A stretch of 45,328 bases of DNA from Capnocytophaga sp. (GCF_030532915.1 NZ_JAUNKD010000022.1:1-45328); one strand, 5' to 3'. Positions 17,784 to 26,474 are shown, counted from the stretch's first letter. The notes: generated from the letters alone by a model not told the origin. Made by a program: numbers and translations.

Positions 17784-19067
17784 TTATGGAAATACGCCTC
17801 GTTCTTTGTATACTTGTTCAATTCGTTCCAAAGCAACGATATAGGCTGCCGTTCTGTAATCAGCATTGTAACGCTCGGCACACGAAACTACCGAGTCAAA
17901 GGCTACTTCAATTTTCTGGCGCAGTTTGGTAAGCACTTCTTCAATTTCCCAAATTTCAGCGCGCTTGTTTTGAAGCCATTCAAAGTAAGACCCGATTACG
18001 CCACCGCTATTGCACAGAATATCAGGAATAATGTTGATACCTTTTTTCAAAAGCACCTCTTCTGCCGCTGCATCGGTTGGACCGTTAGCTCCTTCGGCGA
18101 TGAGCGTTGCCTTGATGTCATTCACGTTGTCAGTGGTAATTTGATTGCCCAAAGCCGCCGGAACTAATAAGTAACAATCTGTTTTCCAGAATTCTGCATT
18201 GTCAATACTTTTAGCTTTGCCATAACCGCCCACGCCTCCTTTGCTTGTTTTGGTGTAAGCCAATAATTCTTCCGGATTGATGCCTTCCGCATTGGAAATT
18301 GACCCCGTATGGTCTTGAACAGCAATGAGTTTCGCTCCTAACTTATTAAGGAAATGCGCCGTCCAGTACCCGACATTTCCAAATCCTTGAACAATGTAGG
18401 TTTTTCCTTTTAAATCAACGTTGTTTTTCTTTGCCCACTTTTCGATTGAAACCACAACACCGTAGCCGGTAGCTCTGTCACGCCCTTGCAATCCGCCTGA
18501 AAGTACGGGTTTTCCGGTAACAACGTGTAAATTCACCGAACGATTGGCCGGCGATTTTGCAGAAGCATATGTATCTGAAATCCAAGCCATTATTTGTGCG
18601 TTTGTATTTACATCCGGTGCCGGAATGTCATAGTCAGGACCGATATTGTCTCCTAACGCATACGTGAAACGACGTGTGATTCGTTCCAGTTCGTTTTTTG
18701 AATATTTTGACGGGTCAATCTGTATTCCACCTTTTCCGCCACCATACGGAAGTCCTGCAATGGCTGTTTTCCACGTCATCCAAGTGGCTAAGGCTCTGGC
18801 AGCATCAATGTCCACCGTTGGGTGATAACGCAACCCGCCCTTGTAAGGACCCAAAGCGTTATTGTGCTGCACGCGATAACCGGTAAAAACCTCAATGGAA
18901 CCGTCGTCCATTTTTACAGGGAAATGCACCACGATTTCATTTTGTGTGGTAGCTAAAATTTTGCGAACGCCTGCATCTAAATTCATTTTGTCAGCCGCTT
19001 TATTGAACTCGTGCATTACGTTTTCATACATACCCGTTCTTTTTTTCTGTTCTGAATTGTTGCTCAT
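17784..19067 (-). CDS. gdhA: Glu/Leu/Phe/Val dehydrogenase (glutamate dehydrogenase)
   Basis: I choose the ATG at 19067 (MSNNSEQKKRTGMYENV), giving 427 residues, the normal size of a hexameric catabolic-type enzyme; an ATG at 19124 would add an odd hydrophobic stretch. The enzyme interconverts glutamate and 2-oxoglutarate plus ammonia. Conserved segments are KTAIAGLPYGGGKGGIQIDP (with the substrate-binding and catalytic Lys), the Asp-containing PAPDVNTNAQIMAW, and the Rossmann GFGNVGYWTAHFL. Leucine dehydrogenase is less likely given the length. It has a long AT-rich upstream region with no obvious -7 box. Confidence 0.93.
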   Translation of the reverse strand: MSNNSEQKKRTGMYENVMHEFNKAADKMNLDAGVRKILATTQNEIVVHFPVKMDDGSIEVFTGYRVQHNNALGPYKGGLRYHPTVDIDAARALATWMTWKTAIAGLPYGGGKGGIQIDPSKYSKNELERITRRFTYALGDNIGPDYDIPAPDVNTNAQIMAWISDTYASAKSPANRSVNLHVVTGKPVLSGGLQGRDRATGYGVVVSIEKWAKKNNVDLKGKTYIVQGFGNVGYWTAHFLNKLGAKLIAVQDHTGSISNAEGINPEELLAYTKTSKGGVGGYGKAKSIDNAEFWKTDCYLLVPAALGNQITTDNVNDIKATLIAEGANGPTDAAAEEVLLKKGINIIPDILCNSGGVIGSYFEWLQNKRAEIWEIEEVLTKLRQKIEVAFDSVVSCAERYNADYRTAAYIVALERIEQVYKERGVFP

Positions 19068-19408
19068 ATTTGTGAATATAATAAAAATATGGGTAAAAGT
19101 ATGTATTAAAATTGATATATCCAAAATTTATGCTAAACTTTTTTTTCATATTCGTAAAAATTAATCGGTATTCATCAGATTGTCAGTTGATTATATTTTT
19201 GTTTATTCGAAGTAAATCGAAAATAAATATATTGAAAACGAAGTGTTTTTACGAGTTATTTTTTTATTTTCGAAAAGAAATAACGCCTCGTGAATAGAAA
19301 TAATTTATTTTTTTGCAAAATTTTATGACTTGGGAAGTACAATTTGGTATAGATTTTGCGGTTATTCTCTTATAAAAGAATAATTATATAACTAATAACA
19401 AATTGAAT
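19068..19408. promoter_or_regulatory. Divergent intergenic region between gdhA and the DUF4136 gene
   Basis: 341 very AT-rich bases that must hold promoters for both genes. I found no exact TAnnTTTG on either strand; TACAATTTG and TAGATTTTG near 19338-19360 are near-matches with three bases between TA and TTTG. An inverted repeat TTATTCT/AGAATAA (19362-19368 and 19377-19383) lies just before the DUF4136 gene. No credible reading frame was seen. Confidence 0.4.
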
Positions 19409-19954
19409 ATGAAAAATTTAGCATCTTTTATCGCACTTGTATCGGTTGCCTTATTTTCTGTTTCGTGCGCAACTGTTTCGGTAGCAGTAGATTATGACCG
19501 TCAAGCGGATTTTTCTACCTACAAATCGTATGCCTTTTTTAAGGAAGGACTTGATCGCGTTCCCATTTCGGACTTGGACAAAAAACGTATTTTGCGTGCC
19601 ATCGAGCAAAATTTAAACGCAAAAGAAATGAATTTATCCGAAAATCCTGATTTTTTGGTAAGTATTTTCACCAAAGAACGTGAAAATATCAATGTTTACA
19701 ACAATAATTTTCATTATCACCCGTACTACTGGGGTTGGGGATTTGGCTGGGGACCTTTCTATGGCGGAAATTACTATAACGTGAGTTCAAACACCGAAGG
19801 AACGCTTTACATTGAGCTTATTGATGCCAAAAGCAAAGAATTGGTCTGGCAAGGAAAGGGTACAGGATATATTCCTCAAAATGTGAATAATAAGGAAGAA
19901 GCGATTGCCAATTTTGTAAATAAAATATTAGAAAAATACCCGCCTATGAAATAA
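19409..19954 (+). CDS. DUF4136 domain lipoprotein
   Basis: 181 residues from the ATG at 19409 (MKNLASFIALVSVALFSVSC); a TTG six bases upstream is in frame but less likely. The lipobox is LFSVSC. The mature part starts with VDYDRQADFSTYKSYAFF, the hallmark of DUF4136, and contains an aromatic Gly/Trp/Tyr-rich stretch (about 110-130) before the conserved ELVWQGKGTG. The function of the family is unknown; it is a common outer-membrane-associated lipoprotein in Bacteroidetes. A terminator follows directly. Confidence 0.88.
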   Translation: MKNLASFIALVSVALFSVSCATVSVAVDYDRQADFSTYKSYAFFKEGLDRVPISDLDKKRILRAIEQNLNAKEMNLSENPDFLVSIFTKERENINVYNNNFHYHPYYWGWGFGWGPFYGGNYYNVSSNTEGTLYIELIDAKSKELVWQGKGTGYIPQNVNNKEEAIANFVNKILEKYPPMK

Positions 19955-19976
19955 TTTATGTCATATTTAATTTAGA

Positions 19977-20015
19977 AAAATGAGGCAGTTTGAACGTTTC
20001 AAATTGCCTCATTTT
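19977..20015 (+). terminator. Terminator after the DUF4136 gene
   Basis: AAAATGAGGCAGTTTGAA (19977-19994) pairs with TTCAAATTGCCTCATTTT (19998-20015) over 18 bp with one G-U pair and a 3-base loop. The T-rich side follows the stem on the plus strand. Confidence 0.8.
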
Positions 20016-20084
20016 GTTCGATTACACAACACTAATTTTTGTGATAAATAGGCAAAATAACGAGGAAAATCTCAAATTTATTAC

Positions 20085-20092
20085 TACTTTTG
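20085..20092 (+). promoter_or_regulatory. -7 box for the MMPL transporter gene
   Basis: TACTTTTG, an exact TAnnTTTG match, 31 bases upstream of the ATG at 20124. No clear -33 element. Confidence 0.5.
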
Positions 20093-20123
20093 CACTCATT
20101 TTAAGATTTAAAGAAAAAGACTA

Positions 20124-22526
20124 ATGATAAAATGGTTTAAAGCGGCATTTTGGACAACCATTGCTCGTTTGATACTGCGAAACAGAATTACGATTCTCAC
20201 CTCTATAATACTGATTACCATCTTTTTGGCAATTCAATGGAAAAATATTCGCTTCACGTTTACCGAAGCAAATATGTTGCCTAATGACCACCCCGTGAAT
20301 TTGGAATACAGGGAATTTCTTTCCCAATTTGGCGAGGAAGGGAACCTGATTTTACTTGCCATTAAAGACAAAAATGTTTTCACGCCCGAAGTGCTTAATA
20401 AATGGAATGACCTGAGCCGAAAGCTCAACGATTTTCACGAAATTAAGGCCGTTATTTCGGTTGAAAACCTTCCCGTTTTAGTAAAAGACACCGCCTCAGA
20501 ACGTTTCGTTACACATTCACTTCTGAAGGGAAAAATCGAAACCCAACAACAAGCGGACAGCCTCCAAAATGTGCTTGCCGAAAAACTTCCGTTTTATGAA
20601 GGATTGATATACAACAAAGAAACACAAACCTTGCAAACGTTGGTGTATATGGATAAAAAAATCATCAACACCAAAGCACGTAAGGAGTTTATTATCAATG
20701 AGTTTATCCCAATAATCAAACGTTTTGAGCAACAAACAAGCCTAAAAGTTCACACTTCGGGAATGCCTTATATTCGTACGTTGAGTGCACAGAGCATCAT
20801 TGACGAAATCGGGTTGTTCATCGGGGCGGCATTGTTTGTTACTTCGCTGATTTTCTTTTTGTTCTTCCGTTCGTTTCGGGCGATGTTCATCTCAATGACG
20901 GTGGTTTCCGTGGGTGTGATGTGGACTTTCGGTTTTCTTGGTTTGTTCGGTTATGAAATTACGATTTTAACGGGACTCATTCCGCCGTTGGTTATTGTAA
21001 TCGGAATTCCGAATTGTATCTTCTTGATTAACAAATATCAACAAGAAATTAACAAACACGGCAATCAAGCCAAATCACTGCAACGCGTTATCCGAAACAT
21101 CGGGAACGTAACGCTTCTGACCAATTTGACCACCTCCATCGGGTTTGCCACGTTTATTTTCACGGCAAGCGATTTGCTGAAAGAATTCGGTATAATTGCC
21201 TCAGTCAGCGTAATTTCCATATTTTTCTTATCACTGCTCATCATTCCGATTATTTACAGTTTTATGCGGATTCCGAAAGCCAAACATTTGCGTCATTTGC
21301 AACGTAATTGGATTGGCGGACTCATTCGCTGGCTTGAAAATACGGTAAAACACCATCGGTTTGCGGTATTTTCGGTGGCGATTGCAATGCTCGTGGCAAG
21401 CATCATCGGGATTTATAAAATTAAAATTTCCGGAAGTTTGATTGAAGATATGCCTAAATCGGCGGCTTTTTTTGATGATATTCTCTTTTTTGAAAAGGAA
21501 TTCGGAGGCATTATGCCATTGGAAATCACCGTTAATACCAAACAGAAAAACGGCGTGATGCGTCTGCCGAATCTCAAACGTTTGGAAACGCTTTGTGAAC
21601 ATATTGATGAGATTCCTGAAATTTCAAAACCAATTTCTGTTTTAGATTTGGTAAAATACGCAAAACAAACCTATTACAACGGAAATCCGGATTATTTTGC
21701 CCTGCCAACGGCTCAGGAACAGAACTTTATAATGAGTTATGTTCGCAATTCAAAAGGAAACGCCCAAATGCTTTCGGCTTACGTGGATTCACTGGGACAA
21801 ACGGCTCGGATTACGACTTTTATGAAGGACATCGGCACAGAAAAAAAGATGCAGGAAATCGAGGAGAGCATTTACACCAAGGCTCGGAAGTTATTCCCCG
21901 AAGATAAATACGAAGTTAAAATAACCGGCAAGGCATTTTTATTTTCAAAAGGAACTACTTACTTGGTTACCAATCTTATATACTCGTTATCGTTGGCTAT
22001 TTTTTTGATTGCTTTGATAATGTCGTATATGTTCCGTTCGTTTAAAATGATTTTGGTTTCATTAGTACCGAATTTGCTTCCGCTGTTGATAACCGCCGGA
22101 ATGATGGGCTTTTTGGGCATTCCGCTTAAACCTTCTACCATATTGGTTTTCAGCATTGCATTCGGAATTTCGGTGGACGATACGATTCACTTTTTGGCAA
22201 AATACCGACAGGAATTGGTTGCCCGCAAATGGAAAATCAGTAAATCGGTATACGCCGCTTTGCGCGAAACGGGTGTGAGTATGTTTTACACTTCAATGGT
22301 GTTATTCTTCGGATTTTCAGTGTTTTTACTCTCAGGATTTGGCGGTACGAAAGCCCTCGGTGGGTTGGTTTCCGTAACACTTCTTTTTGCGATGGCTACC
22401 AATTTATTACTTTTGCCGAGCCTGCTTTTGAGCTTGGACAGAAGCATCGCCAACAAAGAAACGCTGAAAGAACCTCAGATTGAAATATTCCCTGATGAGG
22501 AAGAAGAGGATGAAAAAGTGCGCTAA
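20124..22526 (+). CDS. MMPL/RND family transporter
   Basis: 800 residues with the duplicated RND layout: a first membrane helix (about 22-38), a large periplasmic loop (40-225), five helices (about 230-395), another helix near 412-432, a second periplasmic loop (435-620) and five more helices (about 625-785). FGISVDDTIHFLAKYRQE near residue 690 is the family's conserved proton-relay segment in the second half. MMPL proteins of this kind export lipids or hydrophobic compounds across the inner membrane. No fusion or outer-membrane partner lies next to it. The acidic tail (DEEEEDE) is unremarkable. The substrate is unknown. Confidence 0.9.
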   Translation: MIKWFKAAFWTTIARLILRNRITILTSIILITIFLAIQWKNIRFTFTEANMLPNDHPVNLEYREFLSQFGEEGNLILLAIKDKNVFTPEVLNKWNDLSRKLNDFHEIKAVISVENLPVLVKDTASERFVTHSLLKGKIETQQQADSLQNVLAEKLPFYEGLIYNKETQTLQTLVYMDKKIINTKARKEFIINEFIPIIKRFEQQTSLKVHTSGMPYIRTLSAQSIIDEIGLFIGAALFVTSLIFFLFFRSFRAMFISMTVVSVGVMWTFGFLGLFGYEITILTGLIPPLVIVIGIPNCIFLINKYQQEINKHGNQAKSLQRVIRNIGNVTLLTNLTTSIGFATFIFTASDLLKEFGIIASVSVISIFFLSLLIIPIIYSFMRIPKAKHLRHLQRNWIGGLIRWLENTVKHHRFAVFSVAIAMLVASIIGIYKIKISGSLIEDMPKSAAFFDDILFFEKEFGGIMPLEITVNTKQKNGVMRLPNLKRLETLCEHIDEIPEISKPISVLDLVKYAKQTYYNGNPDYFALPTAQEQNFIMSYVRNSKGNAQMLSAYVDSLGQTARITTFMKDIGTEKKMQEIEESIYTKARKLFPEDKYEVKITGKAFLFSKGTTYLVTNLIYSLSLAIFLIALIMSYMFRSFKMILVSLVPNLLPLLITAGMMGFLGIPLKPSTILVFSIAFGISVDDTIHFLAKYRQELVARKWKISKSVYAALRETGVSMFYTSMVLFFGFSVFLLSGFGGTKALGGLVSVTLLFAMATNLLLLPSLLLSLDRSIANKETLKEPQIEIFPDEEEEDEKVR

Positions 22527-22572
22527 AACCTTTCATTTTTATTGCCGAAAACTGTTAAAAAAGCATTTCTTG

Positions 22573-22603
22573 TTTGGTTTTTCGTATTCTTTTGTTACCT
22601 TTG
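22573..22603 (+). promoter_or_regulatory. Promoter of the DUF4199 gene
   Basis: TTTG (22573-22576), a 19-base spacer and TACCTTTG (22596-22603), a full Bacteroidetes sigma-ABfr-type promoter 28 bases before the ATG. Confidence 0.75.
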
Positions 22604-22631
22604 GCGGGTAATCAAAATTTAATATACCGGT

Positions 22632-23168
22632 ATGAAAACAAATGCAATAAACAGCAAGAGCATTATGCTCAAAAACGGATTGTATTACGGATTGGCCCTC
22701 ATTGCCGTATCAGTGGTGGTGTATGCAATGGGCTTAACGTTCAGTGGCGATACTGCCGTTGGGCTTAGTGTAACAGTATTGAGCTTTTTGGTAATGATTC
22801 TTTTCGTGATTTTGGGAATTAACCAATATAAATCAGTTAATTCGGGTTATATCACGCTGGGTCAGGCATTTAAAATAGGTGTCGGAGTGGTGCTTGTGGG
22901 GGCTCTTGTCTCCGGAGTTTACAATCTTATTTTTATGACCCTTATCGAACCGGATTTTACCGAAAAAATGCTGAATCTGCAACGGGAAAAAATGGCTGAA
23001 TCGGGCAACTTAACCTCCCAACAAATCGACCAATCCGTTGAAATGATGCGCAAATTTATGTCGCCTTTATCTTCGTTTTTAATGTCAATAGGCGGAACGT
23101 TATTTTTCGGTTTTATTATTTCATTAATTGCCGGCGCCGTGATGCAAAAGAAAGAACAATCCTTTTGA
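22632..23168 (+). CDS. DUF4199 membrane protein
   Basis: 178 residues with four predicted membrane segments (about 16-36, 43-62, 81-103 and 145-170). The arrangement, with a conserved SGYITLGQAFKIG loop between helices 2 and 3 and an amphipathic cytoplasmic or periplasmic stretch (residues 105-142), matches DUF4199, a Bacteroidetes family of unknown function. It has its own promoter and no operon partner. Confidence 0.87.
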   Translation: MKTNAINSKSIMLKNGLYYGLALIAVSVVVYAMGLTFSGDTAVGLSVTVLSFLVMILFVILGINQYKSVNSGYITLGQAFKIGVGVVLVGALVSGVYNLIFMTLIEPDFTEKMLNLQREKMAESGNLTSQQIDQSVEMMRKFMSPLSSFLMSIGGTLFFGFIISLIAGAVMQKKEQSF

Positions 23169-23517
23169 TTAATAGGCTTTCATTCAGCTATAAATTTAAA
23201 ATATCCCTTTGTTAGAGTATGTCTTTGGCAAAGGGTTTACTCATTATGATGAAACGATATACAACTGCTACCGACAGTAATTTTCCGGTATGAGCTATGT
23301 AGATTTTGTTTTATTTCGTTCTTTTCTGTTGCATTACCTACATAATTACAAAAAACTTCAAGCATTTCATCAAGATGAATGTGCATTTTTGTGCGCTTGG
23401 CGCTTCACTGGTAAAAAAGATTTCGGTATTTAAAAGCCGTTACACATAAAAATAAATGGTGCGTTTTGTCATTCAACTTTTTTTCATACCTTTGTCCATT
23501 CTAAATTTGATAAAAAA
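23169..23517. other. 349-base gap between DUF4199 and ffh
   Basis: Contains CCCTTTG/CAAAGGG (23205-23211 and 23229-23235), a weak stem that may end the DUF4199 transcript, and the ffh promoter at the right end. A 47-codon frame (23290-23433, MSYVDFVLF...KKDFGI) is overlapped in another frame by a short MMKRYTTATDSN peptide. These could be remnants of one decayed gene, but I do not recognise either. I saw no SRP RNA-like hairpin. Confidence 0.4.
23465..23494 (+). promoter_or_regulatory. Promoter of ffh
   Basis: TTTG (23465-23468), an 18-base spacer and TACCTTTG (23487-23494), 23 bases before the ATG: a full Bacteroidetes-type promoter. Confidence 0.78.
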
Positions 23518-24849
23518 ATGTTTGATAATTTAAGCGATAAGTTAGAAAAAGCCCTGCATAACCTCAAAGGGCACGGAAAAATTACCGAAATTAACGTTGC
23601 CGAAACACTCAAAGAAGTACGTCGTGCCTTACTTGATGCCGACGTAAACTACAAAATAGCCAAAGACTTTACCAGCAAAGTAAAAGAAAAAGCACTCGGG
23701 CAAAGCGTGCTTACCACCTTGCAACCCGGTCAGTTGATGGTCAAAATCGTTAAGGACGAACTCACCGAACTAATGGGGGGCGATGCCTCGGGGGTGAATC
23801 TCTCGGGCAATCCGTCGGTTATTTTGATGTCGGGCTTGCAGGGTTCGGGAAAGACAACTTTTTCGGGCAAACTGGCTAACTTCCTTAAAAAGAAAAAAAA
23901 TAAAAAACCATTACTCGTAGCGTGCGACGTGTACCGACCCGCAGCCATCGACCAGCTTCACATTGTGGGCGAACAGGTGGGCGTGGAGGTCTTTTCCGAC
24001 AAGGGAAATAACAACCCCGTAGACATCGCCCAAAAGGGAATACAGCACGCCAAATCAAACGGTTACAACGTGGTGATTGTCGATACGGCGGGGCGTTTGG
24101 CCGTTGATGAGCAGATGATGAACGAGATATCGAACATCCACAAAGCCATCAATCCGCAAGAAACCCTTTTCGTGGTTGATGCAATGACCGGGCAAGATGC
24201 CGTGAACACCGCCAAAGCCTTTAACGATGTGCTTAATTTTGACGGAGTTATCCTCACGAAATTGGACGGGGATACCCGCGGCGGGGCTGCCATCACCATT
24301 AAATCGGTGGTGAACAAACCCATTAAATTCATCGGTACGGGCGAAAAGATGGACGCCATCGATATTTTCTATCCCGAGCGTATGGCCGACCGTATTTTAG
24401 GGATGGGCGATGTGGTATCGCTCGTGGAACGCGCTCAGGAACAGTTCGATGAAGAGCAAGCCCGCAAGTTACACAAAAAAATTGCCAAAAACCAATTCGG
24501 CTTTGATGATTTCTTGGAGCAAATCCAGCAAATCAAACGAATGGGAAGTATGAAAGACCTGCTCGGGATGCTTCCCGGTGTGGGCAAAGCCGTGAAAGAC
24601 CTCGACATTAACGACGACGCTTTCAAACACATCGAAGCCATTATCTACTCGATGACCCCCAAAGAACGCAGTACGCCTGCCATTATCGATATGAATCGCA
24701 AAAAACGAATCGCCAAAGGTAGCGGTCGTGACATTCAGGAGGTGAATCAATTAATGAAGCAGTTCGACCAGATGAGCAAAATGATGAAGATGATGCAGGG
24801 CGGCGGCGGCAAAAAAATGATGCAAATGATGCAGGGAATGCGTAGGTAA
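23518..24849 (+). CDS. ffh: Signal recognition particle protein Ffh
   Basis: 443 residues. Ffh binds the SRP RNA and signal sequences of nascent membrane proteins and docks with FtsY. The N domain (about 1-85) precedes the GTPase domain with GLQGSGKTT near 107-115, DTAGRL near 188 and TKLDGDTRGG near 247-256. The M domain (about 300-443) is methionine-rich and ends QMSKMMKMMQGGGGKKMMQ. Length and domain order are standard. It has a strong promoter of its own. The sequence after it marks the start of the accessory region. Confidence 0.98.
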   Translation: MFDNLSDKLEKALHNLKGHGKITEINVAETLKEVRRALLDADVNYKIAKDFTSKVKEKALGQSVLTTLQPGQLMVKIVKDELTELMGGDASGVNLSGNPSVILMSGLQGSGKTTFSGKLANFLKKKKNKKPLLVACDVYRPAAIDQLHIVGEQVGVEVFSDKGNNNPVDIAQKGIQHAKSNGYNVVIVDTAGRLAVDEQMMNEISNIHKAINPQETLFVVDAMTGQDAVNTAKAFNDVLNFDGVILTKLDGDTRGGAAITIKSVVNKPIKFIGTGEKMDAIDIFYPERMADRILGMGDVVSLVERAQEQFDEEQARKLHKKIAKNQFGFDDFLEQIQQIKRMGSMKDLLGMLPGVGKAVKDLDINDDAFKHIEAIIYSMTPKERSTPAIIDMNRKKRIAKGSGRDIQEVNQLMKQFDQMSKMMKMMQGGGGKKMMQMMQGMRR

Positions 24850-24888
24850 TCGCCTCCAAACAATCCGTTTAAGTAAAACATTAAAATT

Positions 24889-25137
24889 GTGGCTAAGAAT
24901 ATTTCAATAGTGCTTGAAGATTATTTCAGTGCGTATGTCAATGCACAGATAGAGTCGGGAAAATTCGCTTCGGCAAGTGAAGTCGTGCGGGCTGCCTTGC
25001 AATTATTTGAGTATGAAGAAGCCAAAAAAAACGCACTTGTTGCTGAACTCAAAAAGGGAGAGGCATCGGGCTTTGTGGCGGACTTTAATCGGGAAACGTT
25101 TTTGAAAGAGCTTCACAATAAACATATTACAAAGTAA
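24889..25137 (+). CDS. ParD-type antitoxin
   Basis: 82 residues starting with GTG at 24889; no in-frame ATG gives the expected N terminus, which reads MAKNISIVLEDYFSAYVNAQIESG. This ribbon-helix-helix start, followed by KFASASEVVRAALQLFE, is characteristic of ParD/CopG antitoxins. The acidic and basic helical tail would cover the toxin. Its stop codon overlaps the toxin start by one base (TAATG), a typical translationally coupled toxin-antitoxin arrangement. It begins 39 bases after ffh. Confidence 0.9.
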   Translation: MAKNISIVLEDYFSAYVNAQIESGKFASASEVVRAALQLFEYEEAKKNALVAELKKGEASGFVADFNRETFLKELHNKHITK

Positions 25138-25439
25138 TGGATTACAAAATAAGCCGAGAAGCTCAAAACGATATGGAGCACATTTGGCTTTATACGCTCA
25201 AAACTTGGTCTGCCAAGCAAGCCGACCTTTATTATAATTTGCTAATTGATGCCATCGAGGATTTGGCACAAAATCCCTCGCAGGGAATTGATTACAATCG
25301 TGTTCGTGAAGGATATTATAAGGCTAAAATGAAATCGCATTTTATCTTTTACAGAATAAAAGAAGATGAAAATTGCATTGAAATTATCCGAATTCTTCAT
25401 CAACGTATGGATATTGACACACATTTGCGTAGCGAATAG
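25137..25439 (+). CDS. ParE family toxin
   Basis: 100 residues of the RelE/ParE superfamily. MDYKISREAQNDMEHIWLYTLKTW and the C-terminal HFIFYRIKEDENCIEIIRILHQRMDI are classic ParE features. ParE toxins inhibit DNA gyrase. The gene is intact and coupled to its parD-type antitoxin by a 1-base overlap. The last codons sit in a palindromic stretch (ATTTGCGTAGCGAAT, 25424-25438) that falls at nearly the right spacing to be the first, degenerate unit of the array immediately downstream. Confidence 0.92.
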   Translation: MDYKISREAQNDMEHIWLYTLKTWSAKQADLYYNLLIDAIEDLAQNPSQGIDYNRVREGYYKAKMKSHFIFYRIKEDENCIEIIRILHQRMDIDTHLRSE

Positions 25440-25936
25440 CCCAAAAAGGAATAAAATTGCGTCGTTCACCAAAACGAATTTGCTCAAAACACCCCAATTT
25501 AGTTCATTCGTCGAGGCGAATTTGACAAAAATGCAGATTTTTAACCAATTCGTGCCGACGAATTTCATAAACAGGCTAAATTTTGATGCGTTCGTCGCGA
25601 CGAATTACTCAAAATAACAAAAAAACAAGCAATTCGTTAAGGCGAATTTGACAAATAAAACATAGGGAGCCAATTCGTCGAGACGAATTCGGCAGGGAGA
25701 AAAAATAGAGCAAATTCGTCTCGACGAATTTTGTAAAATAAAAATGAACAGGCAATTCGTGTTAATGAATTGGATAATCTCATAAAGGTTTACATAATTC
25801 GTACTGATTTTTTAGTAAATTTTTCTGTTTAGGGGATTATTCGTCCTGTTTATTCTTGTAATTCGGATAAAATATTTGGTTTTATTCCTGCCGAAATTGA
25901 AAATTCGTCCGAAAAGGAACTTTATAAGGAACAAAA
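25440..25936. other. 497-base gap after parE
   Basis: The gap is nearly filled by the palindrome array. The remaining 25856-25936 holds half-site remnants (AATTCGG at 25860, AATTCGTC at 25902) and the leader of the DUF2750-like gene. An open frame through the array (about 25366-25617) encodes a 14-residue periodic peptide with FVxTN motifs, but it begins inside parE in another frame and is probably a by-product of the 42-base repeat. Confidence 0.6.
25463..25855 (+). repeat. Array of 18-bp palindromes at 41-42-bp spacing
   Basis: Ten units start at 25463, 25505, 25547, 25589, 25631, 25672, 25713, 25754, 25796 and 25838, so spacing is 42 or 41 throughout. The consensus is AATTCGTC-NN-GACGAATT. 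Units at 25672 and 25713 are perfect and are exact reverse complements of each other; units 1, 9 and 10 are degenerate. The 23-24-base linkers share little. In units 2-8 five pairings are G-U on the plus strand and none is A-C, which hints at plus-strand RNA hairpins. Weaker half-units continue at about 21-base steps to 25910. No known element is recognised, and no cas genes are present. Confidence 0.85.
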
Positions 25937-26401
25937 ATGCTAATAGACTCAAAAATAATAGAAGAGCGATACGAACGCTTTGTGGAAAAAGTGGTTGAAA
26001 CAGGCGTTGTTTACACATTGAAAGACAAAAAAGGCGTTGCCGTTTGTCCGTCAAATCACTTTTTTTACGACGAAGCGGAAGAAGAGGCGTGTCCGACACT
26101 GCTTTTTTGGAGCGAGGAGAAGCGTGCCCAACTTTGCCAAGCGGAAGAATGGGCAAAGCATCGTGTTGAGCAAATTCCGTTGGCTGAATTTATGGAACTT
26201 TGGTGCTTAGGGATGTATGATGACGGCGTAGTGGTCGGGCTTGATTTTGACCATAATTTATTTGGTTATGAACAACTTCCGATTGATTTAGTAACAGATT
26301 TAATTCGCCAAGCAGAAGCTGCCAAAACCCGATTTTCGTTCAGAAATTTTAAATCGCTTGCTGACTTAAAAACCTATTTGGAAGAAATTGAAGAGGAATA
26401 G
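25937..26401 (+). CDS. DUF2750-like protein, copy 1
   Basis: 154-residue acidic, probably cytosolic protein without signal or membrane segments. The pattern ERFVEKVVETGVVYTLKDKKGVAVCPS ... LLFWSEEKRAQLC ... IPLAEFMELWCLGMYDDGVVVGLDF resembles DUF2750, a small family of unknown function. It is a clear paralogue of the gene at 27321 (shared VAVCPSN, FWS, EFWCLGMYEDGV and the C-terminal FKNF.SL..LK.YLE). The tandem copies flank the DUF6934-like cassette, suggesting that the two paralogues were once adjacent. The function cannot be stated. Confidence 0.7.
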   Translation: MLIDSKIIEERYERFVEKVVETGVVYTLKDKKGVAVCPSNHFFYDEAEEEACPTLLFWSEEKRAQLCQAEEWAKHRVEQIPLAEFMELWCLGMYDDGVVVGLDFDHNLFGYEQLPIDLVTDLIRQAEAAKTRFSFRNFKSLADLKTYLEEIEEE

Positions 26402-26474
26402 GCGATTTATTTTGAAAAGCGATACAATCGTGAAGACGAAAGAGCAAATTGTTCGGCTTATTTGACAAAAAAGA

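Noticed and set aside
25463-25855. CRISPR array
   Set aside because: The repeated unit is only 18 bp, varies between copies, is a full palindrome, and the unit length of 41-42 bp is too short for known CRISPR arrays. No cas genes are in the window.
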